This document shows positions 1 to 7,665 of a stretch of 64,000 nt of DNA, in pieces. The DNA comes from Legionellales bacterium RIFCSPHIGHO2_12_FULL_37_14. Its GTDB lineage: Bacteria; Pseudomonadota; Gammaproteobacteria; Legionellales; Legionellaceae. Every line of letters starts with the position of its first letter. The first letter of the stretch is position 1. A program made the translations under genes and the position numbers. The DNA is taken from NCBI GenBank assembly GCA_001804735.1, contig MHBC01000006.1, forward strand, positions 19,519-83,518, given 5' to 3'. The notes under the pieces are model-generated. The model made no database searches. It saw nothing but the letters and a program-made list of their open reading frames with translations, and was not told the origin of the DNA.

Positions 1-720
1 TTTTGCTTCTAAATTAACCAGAGCTTGCCTTACTGCTTCAAGGGCATATTGCTTTGCCCTATCTTCTTCATGAAAAAACTCATAACCGACCCTACCTCCA
101 CCACCATACCTTGCTCCTTCTCGCTTACCATTAGAGTCTTCCACCACAACGCTTACCGATAAATGGACCATAGGACGCATATCAGCAACCTTGCGCCCAT
201 CAATTCCATGGATCATGACAACCTCATAGCTTGCGCTTAAAGAAGCATTTACTTGTTTTACTCTATGATCGGCGCCACGAGCAATTTTATCTACCATTTC
301 TAATAACTTTATTTTTTCAAGCGAGCTCATAGTTGTAATAGGGTTAATTGCTTGGTACCGAGGAATAATATTTGTATTCATGTTTTGCACTTGAACTTTA
401 TTAGCACCAAGACAAGCTATTGATTTTGCAGCTATTGCCGCTTGTTCAAGAGCTGGCAGCACTAAATTATCACAATAAGCATACCCGGTTTTTTCGCCAC
501 TCACCGCGCGAATCCCCACTCCTCTATCAAAGGTATAGCTCCCGCTTTTAACTTCACTATCTTCAAGGTACCATGATTCATAATTAGCAATTTGGAAAAA
601 TAAATCTGCATCCTCTACATGCTTAGATCGCAAAAGGCCAAGGACATTATCAATTGAGGGTAAATCAAGGGTTGTATCTTTAAGAATTAAGTCAGTTGCG
701 CTTTTTAAATTAAAATTCAT
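1..720 (-). CDS. tldD: TldD metalloprotease, N-terminal 240 residues (gene runs off the left edge)
   Basis: The reverse strand reads open from an ATG at 718-720 to the window edge, giving 240 residues without a stop. The protein aligns by eye with the N-terminal half of TldD: a GVGIRAVSGEKTGYAY segment near residue 67 and a GGGGRVGYEFF segment near 206 are family hallmarks. TldD works with TldE (PmbA) as a cytoplasmic metallopeptidase that degrades or matures peptides such as microcins and CcdA. The HExxxH zinc site of the family lies at about residue 260 and so is outside the window; activity cannot be judged here. It is divergent from the BI-1 gene at 817, with about 96 bases between the starts. 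Confidence 0.9.
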   Translation of the reverse strand, partial: MNFNLKSATDLILKDTTLDLPSIDNVLGLLRSKHVEDADLFFQIANYESWYLEDSEVKSGSYTFDRGVGIRAVSGEKTGYAYCDNLVLPALEQAAIAAKSIACLGANKVQVQNMNTNIIPRYQAINPITTMSSLEKIKLLEMVDKIARGADHRVKQVNASLSASYEVVMIHGIDGRKVADMRPMVHLSVSVVVEDSNGKREGARYGGGGRVGYEFFHEEDRAKQYALEAVRQALVNLEAK

Positions 721-816
721 GCCTGCCTCTTGAAAAAAGTAGTTTAAACAATTGCTACCTATGCTAAAATGATAGTTGGTATCTTACAACATTAATTTAG
801 TTAACGGAGTGTCTCT

Positions 817-1494
817 ATGAACAAAAACAGTATCCATGTACTGACTCGTCAGCAAGAGTCTGCTCTTGCAACCAATAAAGTTCTACGCAACACTTATTTG
901 TTGCTCGGGCTCAATTTTTTATTTAGCGCCTTCATGGCTTATTTGTCTTTTGCCATGCAAGCTCCACCTTTAAACCCATTAATTCTAATAGTTGGAATGT
1001 ACGGACTTATGTTTTTAACCCAATCATTAAGAAATAGTCCTATGGGTTTAGTTGCTGTTTTCGCTTTTACTGGGTTTTTAGGCTTTACCTTAGGACCAAT
1101 TCTATCTTATTACATAGCCGCGCTTGTAAATGGCCCACAAATTATTACCACCGCTCTTGGTGGCACTGGGCTTATTTTCTTTGCCCTTTCAGGCTATGTT
1201 CTTACAACTAAACAAGACTTTACTTATCTAGGTGGGTTTTTGTTTGTTGCGATTATGGTTGCTGTTTTAGCTATGATTGCAGGGATTTTCCTCCAAACTC
1301 CTATGTTGCAACTTGTAATTTCCGCGGCATTTATCCTGATTTCTTCCGGATTAATTCTTATGGAAACAAGTGCCATTATCCAAGGCGGAGAAACTAACTA
1401 CATTATGGCTACAGTATCTTTATTTGTATCCTTGTATAATCTTTTCCTCAGCCTTTTACAAATCTTAGCTGCTTTTTCAGGGCGGGAAAAATAG
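817..1494 (+). CDS. yccA: Bax inhibitor-1 (YccA/BI-1) family membrane protein
   Basis: This is a 225-residue, highly hydrophobic protein with about seven membrane segments, the length and topology of the bacterial BI-1/YccA family (E. coli YccA is 219 residues). The soluble N-terminus (HVLTRQQESALATNKVLRNTY) and the late GETNYIMATVSLFVSLYN segment are typical; this last stretch carries the conserved Asn-Tyr and the helix-6/7 region. In E. coli, YccA binds and restrains the membrane protease FtsH. An ATG at 817 follows AACGGAG, a good ribosome binding site. The gene stands alone, divergent from tldD and convergent with hipA, and ends just before a hairpin at 1514-1545. Confidence 0.88.
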   Translation: MNKNSIHVLTRQQESALATNKVLRNTYLLLGLNFLFSAFMAYLSFAMQAPPLNPLILIVGMYGLMFLTQSLRNSPMGLVAVFAFTGFLGFTLGPILSYYIAALVNGPQIITTALGGTGLIFFALSGYVLTTKQDFTYLGGFLFVAIMVAVLAMIAGIFLQTPMLQLVISAAFILISSGLILMETSAIIQGGETNYIMATVSLFVSLYNLFLSLLQILAAFSGREK

Positions 1495-1513
1495 CCTTAA
1501 TGTTATTCTAGGA

Positions 1514-1545
1514 CAAGGCCCAACCTACTTTTTGGTTGGGCTTTG
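1514..1545. terminator. Bidirectional hairpin terminator between convergent yccA and hipA
   Basis: GCCCAACC (1518-1525) pairs with GGTTGGGC (1534-1541) and pairing can extend to 1514/1545, with a T-rich loop. It sits between two convergent genes and overlaps the last codon of the hipA-like gene. The core is a relative of the GTTGGGCC palindrome found at 12372, 18310 and 55559, so it may be a repeat element reused as a terminator. Confidence 0.6.
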
Positions 1546-2778
1546 CCAATCTAATAATGCAAATTTACTTTTAATAACAGTTCCCAGCAACCTATCTTGT
1601 TCATATGGCTTAAGACCTATTTCAGTGCATAAATCATGCCAGTTATCTCCTAAAGTTTGGATTTGATTATTTATAATTTGACGTGCTTCATCTCTTGTGA
1701 GCAAAAATCTATCACAAACTGAAAGAATATTATTAAATGTTGATCTTTGTCCTGCTGAACCTTCTATCATCATAGCTTGGTTTGCTTCATATCCAACGCG
1801 CATTTGGGGACAAATATCATAAGCTTTGGTAAGAGAAAAATGTTTACCATCCCAAAATGCAGCATGATTTCTTGCATGATCATCGGTATTTCCTATCAAG
1901 ATATTAAATGCAAGACGTTGGTATAACTCCTGTAACTGGGCCTTAGGATTATAAAAGTGGGCACGAATAATATCAGCTAGATCAATATAACTTGCATATC
2001 TCGCCTCCATTTCATCTAATTCTAATAAACTTAATCCGCTTAGAATTAGCCGCTTATAGTAATTATTATCTTTATAATAACGATCGAAACGTTTGATTAA
2101 TAAAATATCCCGCCCCTTGAACGTTTTAAACTCAACTTCAGCAACGTCAATTCCAACTAATTTTGCAAGACGCATGGCCAAATACTCTGTACGTAATAAG
2201 GGATAGTAGTCTGTTGACAATGAAAATTTTGCAATATAATCAACTCCATGTATATTTATAAGGCATTTGGGCCTTGCGCCACCTACGCTAGTCCCATGTA
2301 GAAAGATTGGCGCTAATTTTTTTGAGAAGTTTTGATCAGTTTCAAATACACCGGCAAAATTATTAATATCATTTAAGCTAATATTCCCAAGATCTCTAGA
2401 TATAAAAGCAGTAGCAGACTGTTGAAAATCAAGTGATCCAATACGATTACTTCCTGAGAGTAATGCATAATCTAACTCTTGGAGATTTAAATGGGGATAT
2501 TGATATTCAAGTAACCGCCGGCCCCAAGAATCAGGTAATGCATCACGTATACATGCAGGCATTATCTTCATTCCTGTAGGTTCAAATAGTTCGGCAGTAA
2601 GCGGTAGCTCAAAGGGTGAAAGAGAAATTGCATCTTTACGTTCTAGATAACTTTTTCCATAAATAAAAAAATAACGCTTATCTTGCTTAATAAGCTTCCC
2701 TGCAACAACCGGTATTGCTTGCTCTCGCAACCATATCCATATAAATGCTTCTTCGGAAGATAAATTTTTAGAAGTCAT
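1525..2778 (-). CDS. hipA: HipA-family serine/threonine kinase toxin
   Basis: The 417-residue protein has HipA-family features in order: an N-terminal HipA_N-type domain, a GTSVGGARPKC glycine-rich loop near residue 162, YIAKF with the ATP-site lysine, RTEYLAMRLAKL, LLIKRFDR, the catalytic NTDDHARNHA loop near 298, and YDICP as the metal-binding Asp. HipA kinases phosphorylate a tRNA-synthetase target (GltX in E. coli) and cause growth arrest. The start overlaps the end of the upstream antitoxin gene by 11 bases, so the two are translationally coupled in the usual antitoxin-first order. All catalytic residues that I can check are present, so the toxin looks intact. The actual target is unknown. 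Confidence 0.88.
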   Translation of the reverse strand: MTSKNLSSEEAFIWIWLREQAIPVVAGKLIKQDKRYFFIYGKSYLERKDAISLSPFELPLTAELFEPTGMKIMPACIRDALPDSWGRRLLEYQYPHLNLQELDYALLSGSNRIGSLDFQQSATAFISRDLGNISLNDINNFAGVFETDQNFSKKLAPIFLHGTSVGGARPKCLINIHGVDYIAKFSLSTDYYPLLRTEYLAMRLAKLVGIDVAEVEFKTFKGRDILLIKRFDRYYKDNNYYKRLILSGLSLLELDEMEARYASYIDLADIIRAHFYNPKAQLQELYQRLAFNILIGNTDDHARNHAAFWDGKHFSLTKAYDICPQMRVGYEANQAMMIEGSAGQRSTFNNILSVCDRFLLTRDEARQIINNQIQTLGDNWHDLCTEIGLKPYEQDRLLGTVIKSKFALLDWQSPTKK

Positions 2779-3085
2779 TATCTATCCTAGGCTTTTTTTG
2801 CGAAATCCGTTTTGGCAAAAGAGCGGAAAAATCAGCAAGTATAGCCTGCCATTTTTCAAGGCTTGCTTGGTCATTTGTCATAAGCGGAATACCAACTATA
2901 TAAGCGGCTTCAAATACTGTGCCAACAGAAACATTAGGGTCACCTTTTTCAATTGCAATAATTGTTTGCCTTGATACCCCAAGTCTTTCTGCTAGTGAGG
3001 TCTGAGACATTAGGCGCTCGGTGCGCTCTACTTTTATTAATGAGCCTAAGACTATTAATGTTTTATGGGTGAATTTTCCTATCAT
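2768..3085 (-). CDS. hipB: HipB-type XRE antitoxin / autorepressor
   Basis: The protein is 105 residues if the ATG at 3085 is used. It contains a Cro/C1-type helix-turn-helix (QTSLAERLGVSRQTIIAIEKG, split here as QTSLAERLGV and SRQTIIAIEKG, residues about 28-48) followed by the NVSVGTVFEAAYIVGIPL segment usual for HipB-like proteins. It directly precedes and overlaps hipA, so it should neutralise the kinase and repress the operon. A TATAAT box lies only four bases upstream of the ATG at 3085; if that is the -10 element, translation may start inside the annotated N-terminus or the mRNA may be leaderless. A perfect inverted repeat at 3104-3124 is the likely operator. Confidence 0.85.
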   Translation of the reverse strand: MIGKFTHKTLIVLGSLIKVERTERLMSQTSLAERLGVSRQTIIAIEKGDPNVSVGTVFEAAYIVGIPLMTNDQASLEKWQAILADFSALLPKRISQKKPRIDNDF

Positions 3086-3103
3086 GTATATTATAATTTA
3101 CTT

Positions 3104-3124
3104 TAGTTAAGCAAAGGTTAACTA
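3104..3124 (-). promoter_or_regulatory. Candidate HipB operator (perfect inverted repeat)
   Basis: TAGTTAA (3104-3110) and TTAACTA (3118-3124) form a perfect 7-bp inverted repeat separated by seven bases, about 20 bases upstream of the hipB ATG. Spacing and place fit an XRE-dimer operator that overlaps the promoter. A TATAAT sits between it and the start codon. The binding itself is an inference. Confidence 0.55.
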
Positions 3125-3201
3125 TAACATACCATAGATGCTAAATCAAAATCCGTCGTCCCGCGTCCAGTAATTAATGCCTGGCTGGCCTACAAGACTG
3201 G

Positions 3202-3393
3202 TTATTGGTTGGCTTGTTGGTCATTGGCTTGGTTATTTAAGTCTTTGTCTGTAGATGCTTTTAGTCCTGAATCTTCTCCTAATTTCAACTCAATACCATT
3301 TCTTATTCTATTCATTGCATCACGCATGTTTTTAGTGTTATTAATACAACGCTCTTGAAAGCGTAAGCCTTCTTCATTTTCTGCAGTTGCCAT
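3202..3393 (-). CDS. Small acidic/polar protein of unknown function (63 aa)
   Basis: I do not recognise this 63-residue protein. It is supported by a strong ribosome binding site: AAAGGAGG lies a few bases before the ATG at 3393. The sequence is hydrophilic, predicted helical in the middle (CINNTKNMRDAMNRIRNGIE) and ends in a Gln/Asn-rich tail. There is no signal peptide or membrane segment. It follows fadJ on the same strand, only 14 bases downstream, so it may be co-transcribed with fadI-fadJ, yet it has no obvious link to fatty-acid oxidation. Confidence 0.55.
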   Translation of the reverse strand: MATAENEEGLRFQERCINNTKNMRDAMNRIRNGIELKLGEDSGLKASTDKDLNNQANDQQANQ

Positions 3394-3407
3394 AAAAACC
3401 TCCTTTT

Positions 3408-5408
3408 TTATACTACTACTCCCTCATAATCAGTCTCTAGCGCCTTTTTTTTTATGCTATTTTTATGTCTTGTAGCATCATACTGCATTGGACCGCCACG
3501 AAATGGGGCGAAGCCTGTGGCAAAAATCATTCCGCCATCTAAAAGATCGCTATCTGCAACGACTTTTTCTTCCAGGCATTTTTTAGCTTCATCAATTAAA
3601 GGATTTATTAAACGCTCAGCCAAGTTAGCTGCTTGCTCGAGCTTTTCAGATTTTTTCTTTATAGCTTTGCCATTTTTATAAGTATAAAATCCTGTGCCAC
3701 TTTTTCTACCTAAGCTACCTGCTTTTACCATTTCGTGTAATAAATGGGGCACAGCTCCACCATAATAAGAGGTTAGGTTTTCCGCAACCGCTAAACAAAC
3801 ATCAAGGCCTACAGTATCAGCAAGCTCAACAGGGCCCATAAGCATGCCGAAATCGGTTGCCGCTTGATCGACAAGGTAAGGTTTGACTCCTTCTTCAACT
3901 AGGGTAACAGCTGCCATCAAGTAAGGCATTAAAACTCGATTAATTAAAAAGCCTGGACTTGATTTAACTGGTAGAGGAAGCTTTTTAATTTGATTCACAA
4001 AAGCGCAGGCATTATCACTTACTACTTTAGAAGTTTGCGCGCCTTTTACAACCTCAACTAGCTCCATACGAGCTACTGGGTTAAAAAAGTGAATGCCAAC
4101 TAACCTATCGGGGTTTTGCATAACTTCTGCTATTTTTTCCAGCGGAATGCTGGAAGTATTTGTAGCAATTAATGCATCTTTCTTAGCACTTTTTTCTACT
4201 TGCTTAAAAATTTCTCTTTTTACATTTAAATTTTCAAACACAGCTTCAATAATAACATCAGCATCTTTTACCCCAACGCCTTCAACATCAGGAATTAATC
4301 TATCCATAGCCGCTTGAATTAACCATGGTTTTTTCAAGGTTTTGGTATAAAGCTTAAATGCGCGTTGCATCATAGGGGCAATGCTCTCGATATTTCTATC
4401 TTGAATTGTTACCTTTATCCCACAATAAGAACACCAAGCAGCAATATCACCACCCATGGTTCCTGCACCTATTACATGCACTTTTTGCGCCTTAAATTTT
4501 GCTGCTTTGGCAAAAGATTTCATTCTGTCACGTAATAAAAAAGACCGAATTAAATTAGTTGCAGTGTCGCCATTAGTAATTAAGCGCTGTACCGCCTCAA
4601 CTTCTTTTAAATAAGCCCTATCACCTAAGCCTCCTTCTTGCTCCCACAAGTCAAGAACTGCATAAGGCGCAGGATAATGCTCTTTAGCAACACGTTTTTT
4701 TAATTGTAAACGTATTAATGCCGCTATTAGCATTCTAACTGGGCTTTGATTAGATAAATTTTGCAGAAAAGTTAATTTATGTTTAGCAGGACTTTTAGTG
4801 GCATAATAACTAGCTGCACGTTTAAGCTGCCTTAAAGGGACTACTTCATCAACTAATCCTATTGCCTTTGCAGGTTTAGCAGCTAATGCTCGCCCTGTTA
4901 AAATAAGCTTAGTCAGTGCATTATACCCGCCCACAAGACGAGGTAGCCTAACAGTTCCTCCCCAGCCAGGGAAAAAGCCTAATAATATTTCGGGCAAACC
5001 TAATTTAGTTTGGGGGTTATCTGATGCAACTCTATAATCACATGCCAAAGCAAGCTCAAGCCCACCGCCCATGCAAAAACCATCAATCATAGCGACAGTA
5101 GGAAGATTTAGCGCCTCAAGGCGCGCGAAAACTACGTGCCCTTTTCTTAAAAATTCGCCAATAGGCTCGACAGTTTTATATTGAGAAAAAAGATGCACGT
5201 CCGCGCCCGCAATAAACCCTTTGTTTTTGGCAGAATAAATTACAACTCCAGTTAGATCTGATTTGTCTTCAATATCTTGAATGAGGCTATTTAATTCATC
5301 AAGAACTTCTTGATTAATTGTATTAACTGATTCTGCTTGTCTATCAAGGCCAAGCCAAATAATTTTGTTAATACAAGTTTCAACTTTCCAATGTTTGTAA
5401 TGACTCAT
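3408..5408 (-). CDS. fadJ: Fatty-acid oxidation multifunctional alpha subunit (enoyl-CoA hydratase / 3-hydroxyacyl-CoA dehydrogenase)
   Basis: I place the start at the ATG at 5406-5408 (protein begins MSHYKHWKVE, 666 residues) because GAGGGG precedes it by seven bases; a longer reading frame runs into fadI. The N-terminal crotonase domain shows FIAGADVHLF (oxyanion hole), GGGLELALACDYRVAS and GLPEILLGFFPGWGGTVRLP. A Rossmann domain follows with VHVIGAGTMGGDIAAW near residue 310, then the dehydrogenase signature IHFFNPVARMELVEVV and the GFLINRVLMPY segment, and a second C-terminal dehydrogenase domain. This is the FadB/FadJ alpha subunit, catalysing the hydratase and dehydrogenase steps of beta-oxidation. 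It follows fadI by one base, the gene order of the fadIJ operon. FadB versus FadJ cannot be settled without alignment. Confidence 0.88.
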   Translation of the reverse strand: MSHYKHWKVETCINKIIWLGLDRQAESVNTINQEVLDELNSLIQDIEDKSDLTGVVIYSAKNKGFIAGADVHLFSQYKTVEPIGEFLRKGHVVFARLEALNLPTVAMIDGFCMGGGLELALACDYRVASDNPQTKLGLPEILLGFFPGWGGTVRLPRLVGGYNALTKLILTGRALAAKPAKAIGLVDEVVPLRQLKRAASYYATKSPAKHKLTFLQNLSNQSPVRMLIAALIRLQLKKRVAKEHYPAPYAVLDLWEQEGGLGDRAYLKEVEAVQRLITNGDTATNLIRSFLLRDRMKSFAKAAKFKAQKVHVIGAGTMGGDIAAWCSYCGIKVTIQDRNIESIAPMMQRAFKLYTKTLKKPWLIQAAMDRLIPDVEGVGVKDADVIIEAVFENLNVKREIFKQVEKSAKKDALIATNTSSIPLEKIAEVMQNPDRLVGIHFFNPVARMELVEVVKGAQTSKVVSDNACAFVNQIKKLPLPVKSSPGFLINRVLMPYLMAAVTLVEEGVKPYLVDQAATDFGMLMGPVELADTVGLDVCLAVAENLTSYYGGAVPHLLHEMVKAGSLGRKSGTGFYTYKNGKAIKKKSEKLEQAANLAERLINPLIDEAKKCLEEKVVADSDLLDGGMIFATGFAPFRGGPMQYDATRHKNSIKKKALETDYEGVVV

Positions 5409-5409
5409 C

Positions 5410-6714
5410 TTACTTCCCCTCACGCTCGATATACATGGCTCCACCTTGCCCACCACCTATGCAGATGCTTGCCATGGCACGTTTTTTCTTGTTTTGTTCT
5501 AAGGTTTTTAGTGCATGCAAAACGATACGCGCACCACTTGCGCCCACGGGATGCCCAAGTGCTATAGCGCCTCCATTTGGATTGAGCTTTTCTAGGTCAA
5601 TTGCACCTAGTGCATTTTTTAGGAAAAGCTCTTCTTGACAAAATTTTTCACTTGCTAATGCGCGATTACACGCAATAACCTGCGCGGCAAAAGCCTCGTT
5701 TATTTCAAAAGTATCAATATCGTCTAGCCCAAGTTTTTGTCTTGTAAGAATAGGCGCCATAGCATAAGCAGGACCAAGGCCCATATAAACAGGGGCTAAT
5801 GCTGCCCACTCAGTGTCTATAATTCTGCCTAATACGGGTAAATCATATTTTTTGATAGCTTCTTCAGATGCTAGAAGCAATAAAGCTGCTCCATCTGTTA
5901 CTTGAGAGCTGTTAGCAGCTGTTACTGTACCAAACTTTTTGTCAAAAAATGGCTTTAAAGTAGCCAGCTTCTCTAGGGTGCTGTCTTTACGAATACCATC
6001 ATCTTGCGTATATGTTCTGCCGTTAAAATCAATTATGGGACAAACCTCGGACATAAGGTTTTGTTCATAAGCTTTAGCTGCACGCTTATGACTAGCTACG
6101 GCAAACTCATCCATTTCCTCTCTTGATATGGCAAACCTTAGAGCAAGCTCTTCTGCGGTTTGCCCCATGTTTAAACCAATAGTTGGATCAGTTAAGCCCC
6201 TTAATAAACCGACAATAGGTTTAAAATAGGCAAGCCTTAATTGCATTAAGGCTTGCGCTCGTTGGCCTATGCTTTTTGCACTAGTCCATTTGCCTAACCA
6301 ATTTGTCATTTCAAGATTAAGCAATAAAGGAGCGCGGCTCATGACCTCAACACCCCCAGCTAACATAAGATTATTCCTGCCGGCTGCAATCTCAAGAGCT
6401 GCAGTATCTATAGACTGCATGCCTGAAGCACAATTGCGCATAACTGTCTCAGCAGGCACGTTATCACCTAGACCCAACCTTAAAGCAACGATCCTTGCAA
6501 TGTTAGCTTCATCGGCACTAGGCATTACACAACCTAAAACAACTGCATCTATTGCAGATGCTGCAAATGGTTGCCGCTTTAATAACTGCGCCCCTACCAA
6601 TGTAGCTAAATCTGCCGCTGAAAAAGGTCCAACGCCTTTTGCCTTTAAAAACGGTGTTCTTAAACCATCGACAATGTAAACTGGCTTGGCATACAACTGA
6701 CTACGCTGCTTCAT
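5410..6714 (-). CDS. fadI: 3-ketoacyl-CoA thiolase (beta subunit of the fatty-acid oxidation complex)
   Basis: The 434-residue protein is a thiolase. The nucleophilic cysteine is Cys95 in VMRNCASGMQ. The C-terminal signatures are NPNGGAIALGHPVGASGAR (the conserved GHP histidine) and CIGGGQGGAMYIER with the second cysteine. It cleaves 3-ketoacyl-CoA to acetyl-CoA and a shortened acyl-CoA. A length of about 430 residues is typical of FadI rather than the shorter FadA (about 390). It forms an operon with the alpha subunit one base downstream, so the pair encodes a complete trifunctional complex. Together with fadL and fabY nearby it points to active fatty-acid uptake and turnover. Confidence 0.9.
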   Translation of the reverse strand: MKQRSQLYAKPVYIVDGLRTPFLKAKGVGPFSAADLATLVGAQLLKRQPFAASAIDAVVLGCVMPSADEANIARIVALRLGLGDNVPAETVMRNCASGMQSIDTAALEIAAGRNNLMLAGGVEVMSRAPLLLNLEMTNWLGKWTSAKSIGQRAQALMQLRLAYFKPIVGLLRGLTDPTIGLNMGQTAEELALRFAISREEMDEFAVASHKRAAKAYEQNLMSEVCPIIDFNGRTYTQDDGIRKDSTLEKLATLKPFFDKKFGTVTAANSSQVTDGAALLLLASEEAIKKYDLPVLGRIIDTEWAALAPVYMGLGPAYAMAPILTRQKLGLDDIDTFEINEAFAAQVIACNRALASEKFCQEELFLKNALGAIDLEKLNPNGGAIALGHPVGASGARIVLHALKTLEQNKKKRAMASICIGGGQGGAMYIEREGK

Positions 6715-6779
6715 TAACTCTCATCCTCATCCAATTTGGAAATCAAAAACAATAACACAACGTGTAATAATATGGTAGG

Positions 6780-6808
6780 TTGACGGCTATAATGACTCTT
6801 GCTATAGT
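6780..6808 (+). promoter_or_regulatory. Sigma-70 promoter of tRNA-Ser
   Basis: TTGACG (6780-6785) and TATAGT (6803-6808) are separated by 17 bases, close to the sigma-70 consensus. The expected transcription start falls about ten bases before the mature tRNA. Confidence 0.75.
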
Positions 6809-6824
6809 GCTGCGCCAATTAAAT

Positions 6825-6912
6825 GGAAGCGTGGCAGAGTGGTTGAATGCACCGGTCTTGAAAACCGGCAACGGGCGACCGTTCGTGAGTTCGAATCTCA
6901 CCGCTTCCGCCA
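6825..6912 (+). tRNA. tRNA-Ser (anticodon TGA)
   Basis: The acceptor stem GGAAGCG pairs with CGCTTCC, followed by discriminator G and an encoded CCA. The anticodon stem CCGGT/ACCGG carries the loop CTTGAAA with anticodon TGA. A long variable arm (about ACGGGCGACCGT) and a T loop of GTTCGAATC make it a class II serine tRNA of 88 bases. Confidence 0.95.
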
Positions 6913-6922
6913 GTTATTCTAA

Positions 6923-7318
6923 CTACCTAATTTGAATTATTTTAACACCTACTATCTTTTGTAACCCAGTCCACTGCTTGTCAGCTGTGTAGACTGGCAC
7001 GTCAAGCATCTTAGCAGACGCAAGACACGCCCTATCTCCAAGTGAAAGCCCATAAGATGAGGTGTGTGTAATCATTTCACCCGTAATTATTGCTAGATCA
7101 TAATTATATTCATATGCCCTAATTAGATTGACAATCCGCGCGATTTTATTCACGTCGCAGTATCCATTGCGTACGAGATAACTTACTAACTCCGCAATGT
7201 TTACAGTAGACATATAAGCTTGGGAAACATAATTTTTGACTATGTTGGAACCTGGCTCACCATTAATCAAAGCCAAATAAGCTGAAGTATCAAAGATGAC
7301 TTTAGTCGTCATAGTCAT
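6923..7318 (-). CDS. PIN-domain ribonuclease toxin (VapC-like)
   Basis: The protein of about 131 residues is a PIN domain. It has the first acidic residue in VIFDTSAYLALI, a conserved Glu in VNIAELVSYLVRNG, and the SLGDRACLASAKMLDVPVYTADKQW segment that supplies the next acidic residues. VapC toxins cut tRNA or rRNA. Three in-frame starts exist (GTG 7324, ATG 7318, ATG 7312) and none has a clear ribosome binding site, consistent with translational coupling to the overlapping antitoxin gene. The gene lies 11 bases past the 3' end of tRNA-Ser, on the opposite strand. The short C-terminus (VGVKIIQIR) is usual for the family. Confidence 0.82.
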   Translation of the reverse strand: MTMTTKVIFDTSAYLALINGEPGSNIVKNYVSQAYMSTVNIAELVSYLVRNGYCDVNKIARIVNLIRAYEYNYDLAIITGEMITHTSSYGLSLGDRACLASAKMLDVPVYTADKQWTGLQKIVGVKIIQIR

Positions 7319-7550
7319 GGCCACGTTTCGCTAAAAAATCATCCACAATAGGTTTATTTTTAAAGTGGTGTTTTAAATCCTTTTGAATGTCATAAAGTTC
7401 ATTTGAGGCCGTACTTATAATCACTTGTTTACCTTTTGTCACCCTAAATACCATGTTTTCATTTGGTTTTATTGCCAATAGCTTGCGGATATCAAGAGGT
7501 ATAGATATTTTATAATCTTTATAAATTTTGCAAAAATATTCACCTTTCAT
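7302..7550 (-). CDS. AbrB/VapB-type swapped-hairpin antitoxin
   Basis: This 82-residue protein has an N-terminal AbrB-like DNA-binding fold (YKDYKISIPLDIRKLLAIKPNENMVFRV, split as YKDYKISIPLDIRKLL and AIKPNENMVFRV) and a charged C-terminal tail (HHFKNKPIVDDFLAKRGHDYDD, about 22 residues, read here as its last third) that would wrap the toxin. A strong AGGAG ribosome binding site precedes the ATG at 7550. The end overlaps the start of the PIN toxin, the normal antitoxin-first arrangement. It should bind and silence the toxin and repress the operon. The assignment to AbrB-type is by motif; the exact VapB subfamily is open. Confidence 0.8.
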   Translation of the reverse strand: MKGEYFCKIYKDYKISIPLDIRKLLAIKPNENMVFRVTKGKQVIISTASNELYDIQKDLKHHFKNKPIVDDFLAKRGHDYDD

Positions 7551-7665
7551 TATTTTCTCCTAAGTGAAAGAAAAAATAAATTCACTATTTTAATTATATA
7601 ACGAAAAACAAATACCGTAAAGGAGAATTGTTAGAATGCACTGCGATTGCATTAAATCGCCGTAG

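Noticed and set aside
3408-5456. The longer fadJ reading frame starting at 5456
   Set aside because: It would overlap fadI by 47 bases; the ATG at 5408 has a good ribosome binding site and matches the family N-terminus.
6269-6679. A 136-codon forward frame opposite fadI
   Set aside because: It is antisense to a clear thiolase and lacks start signals.
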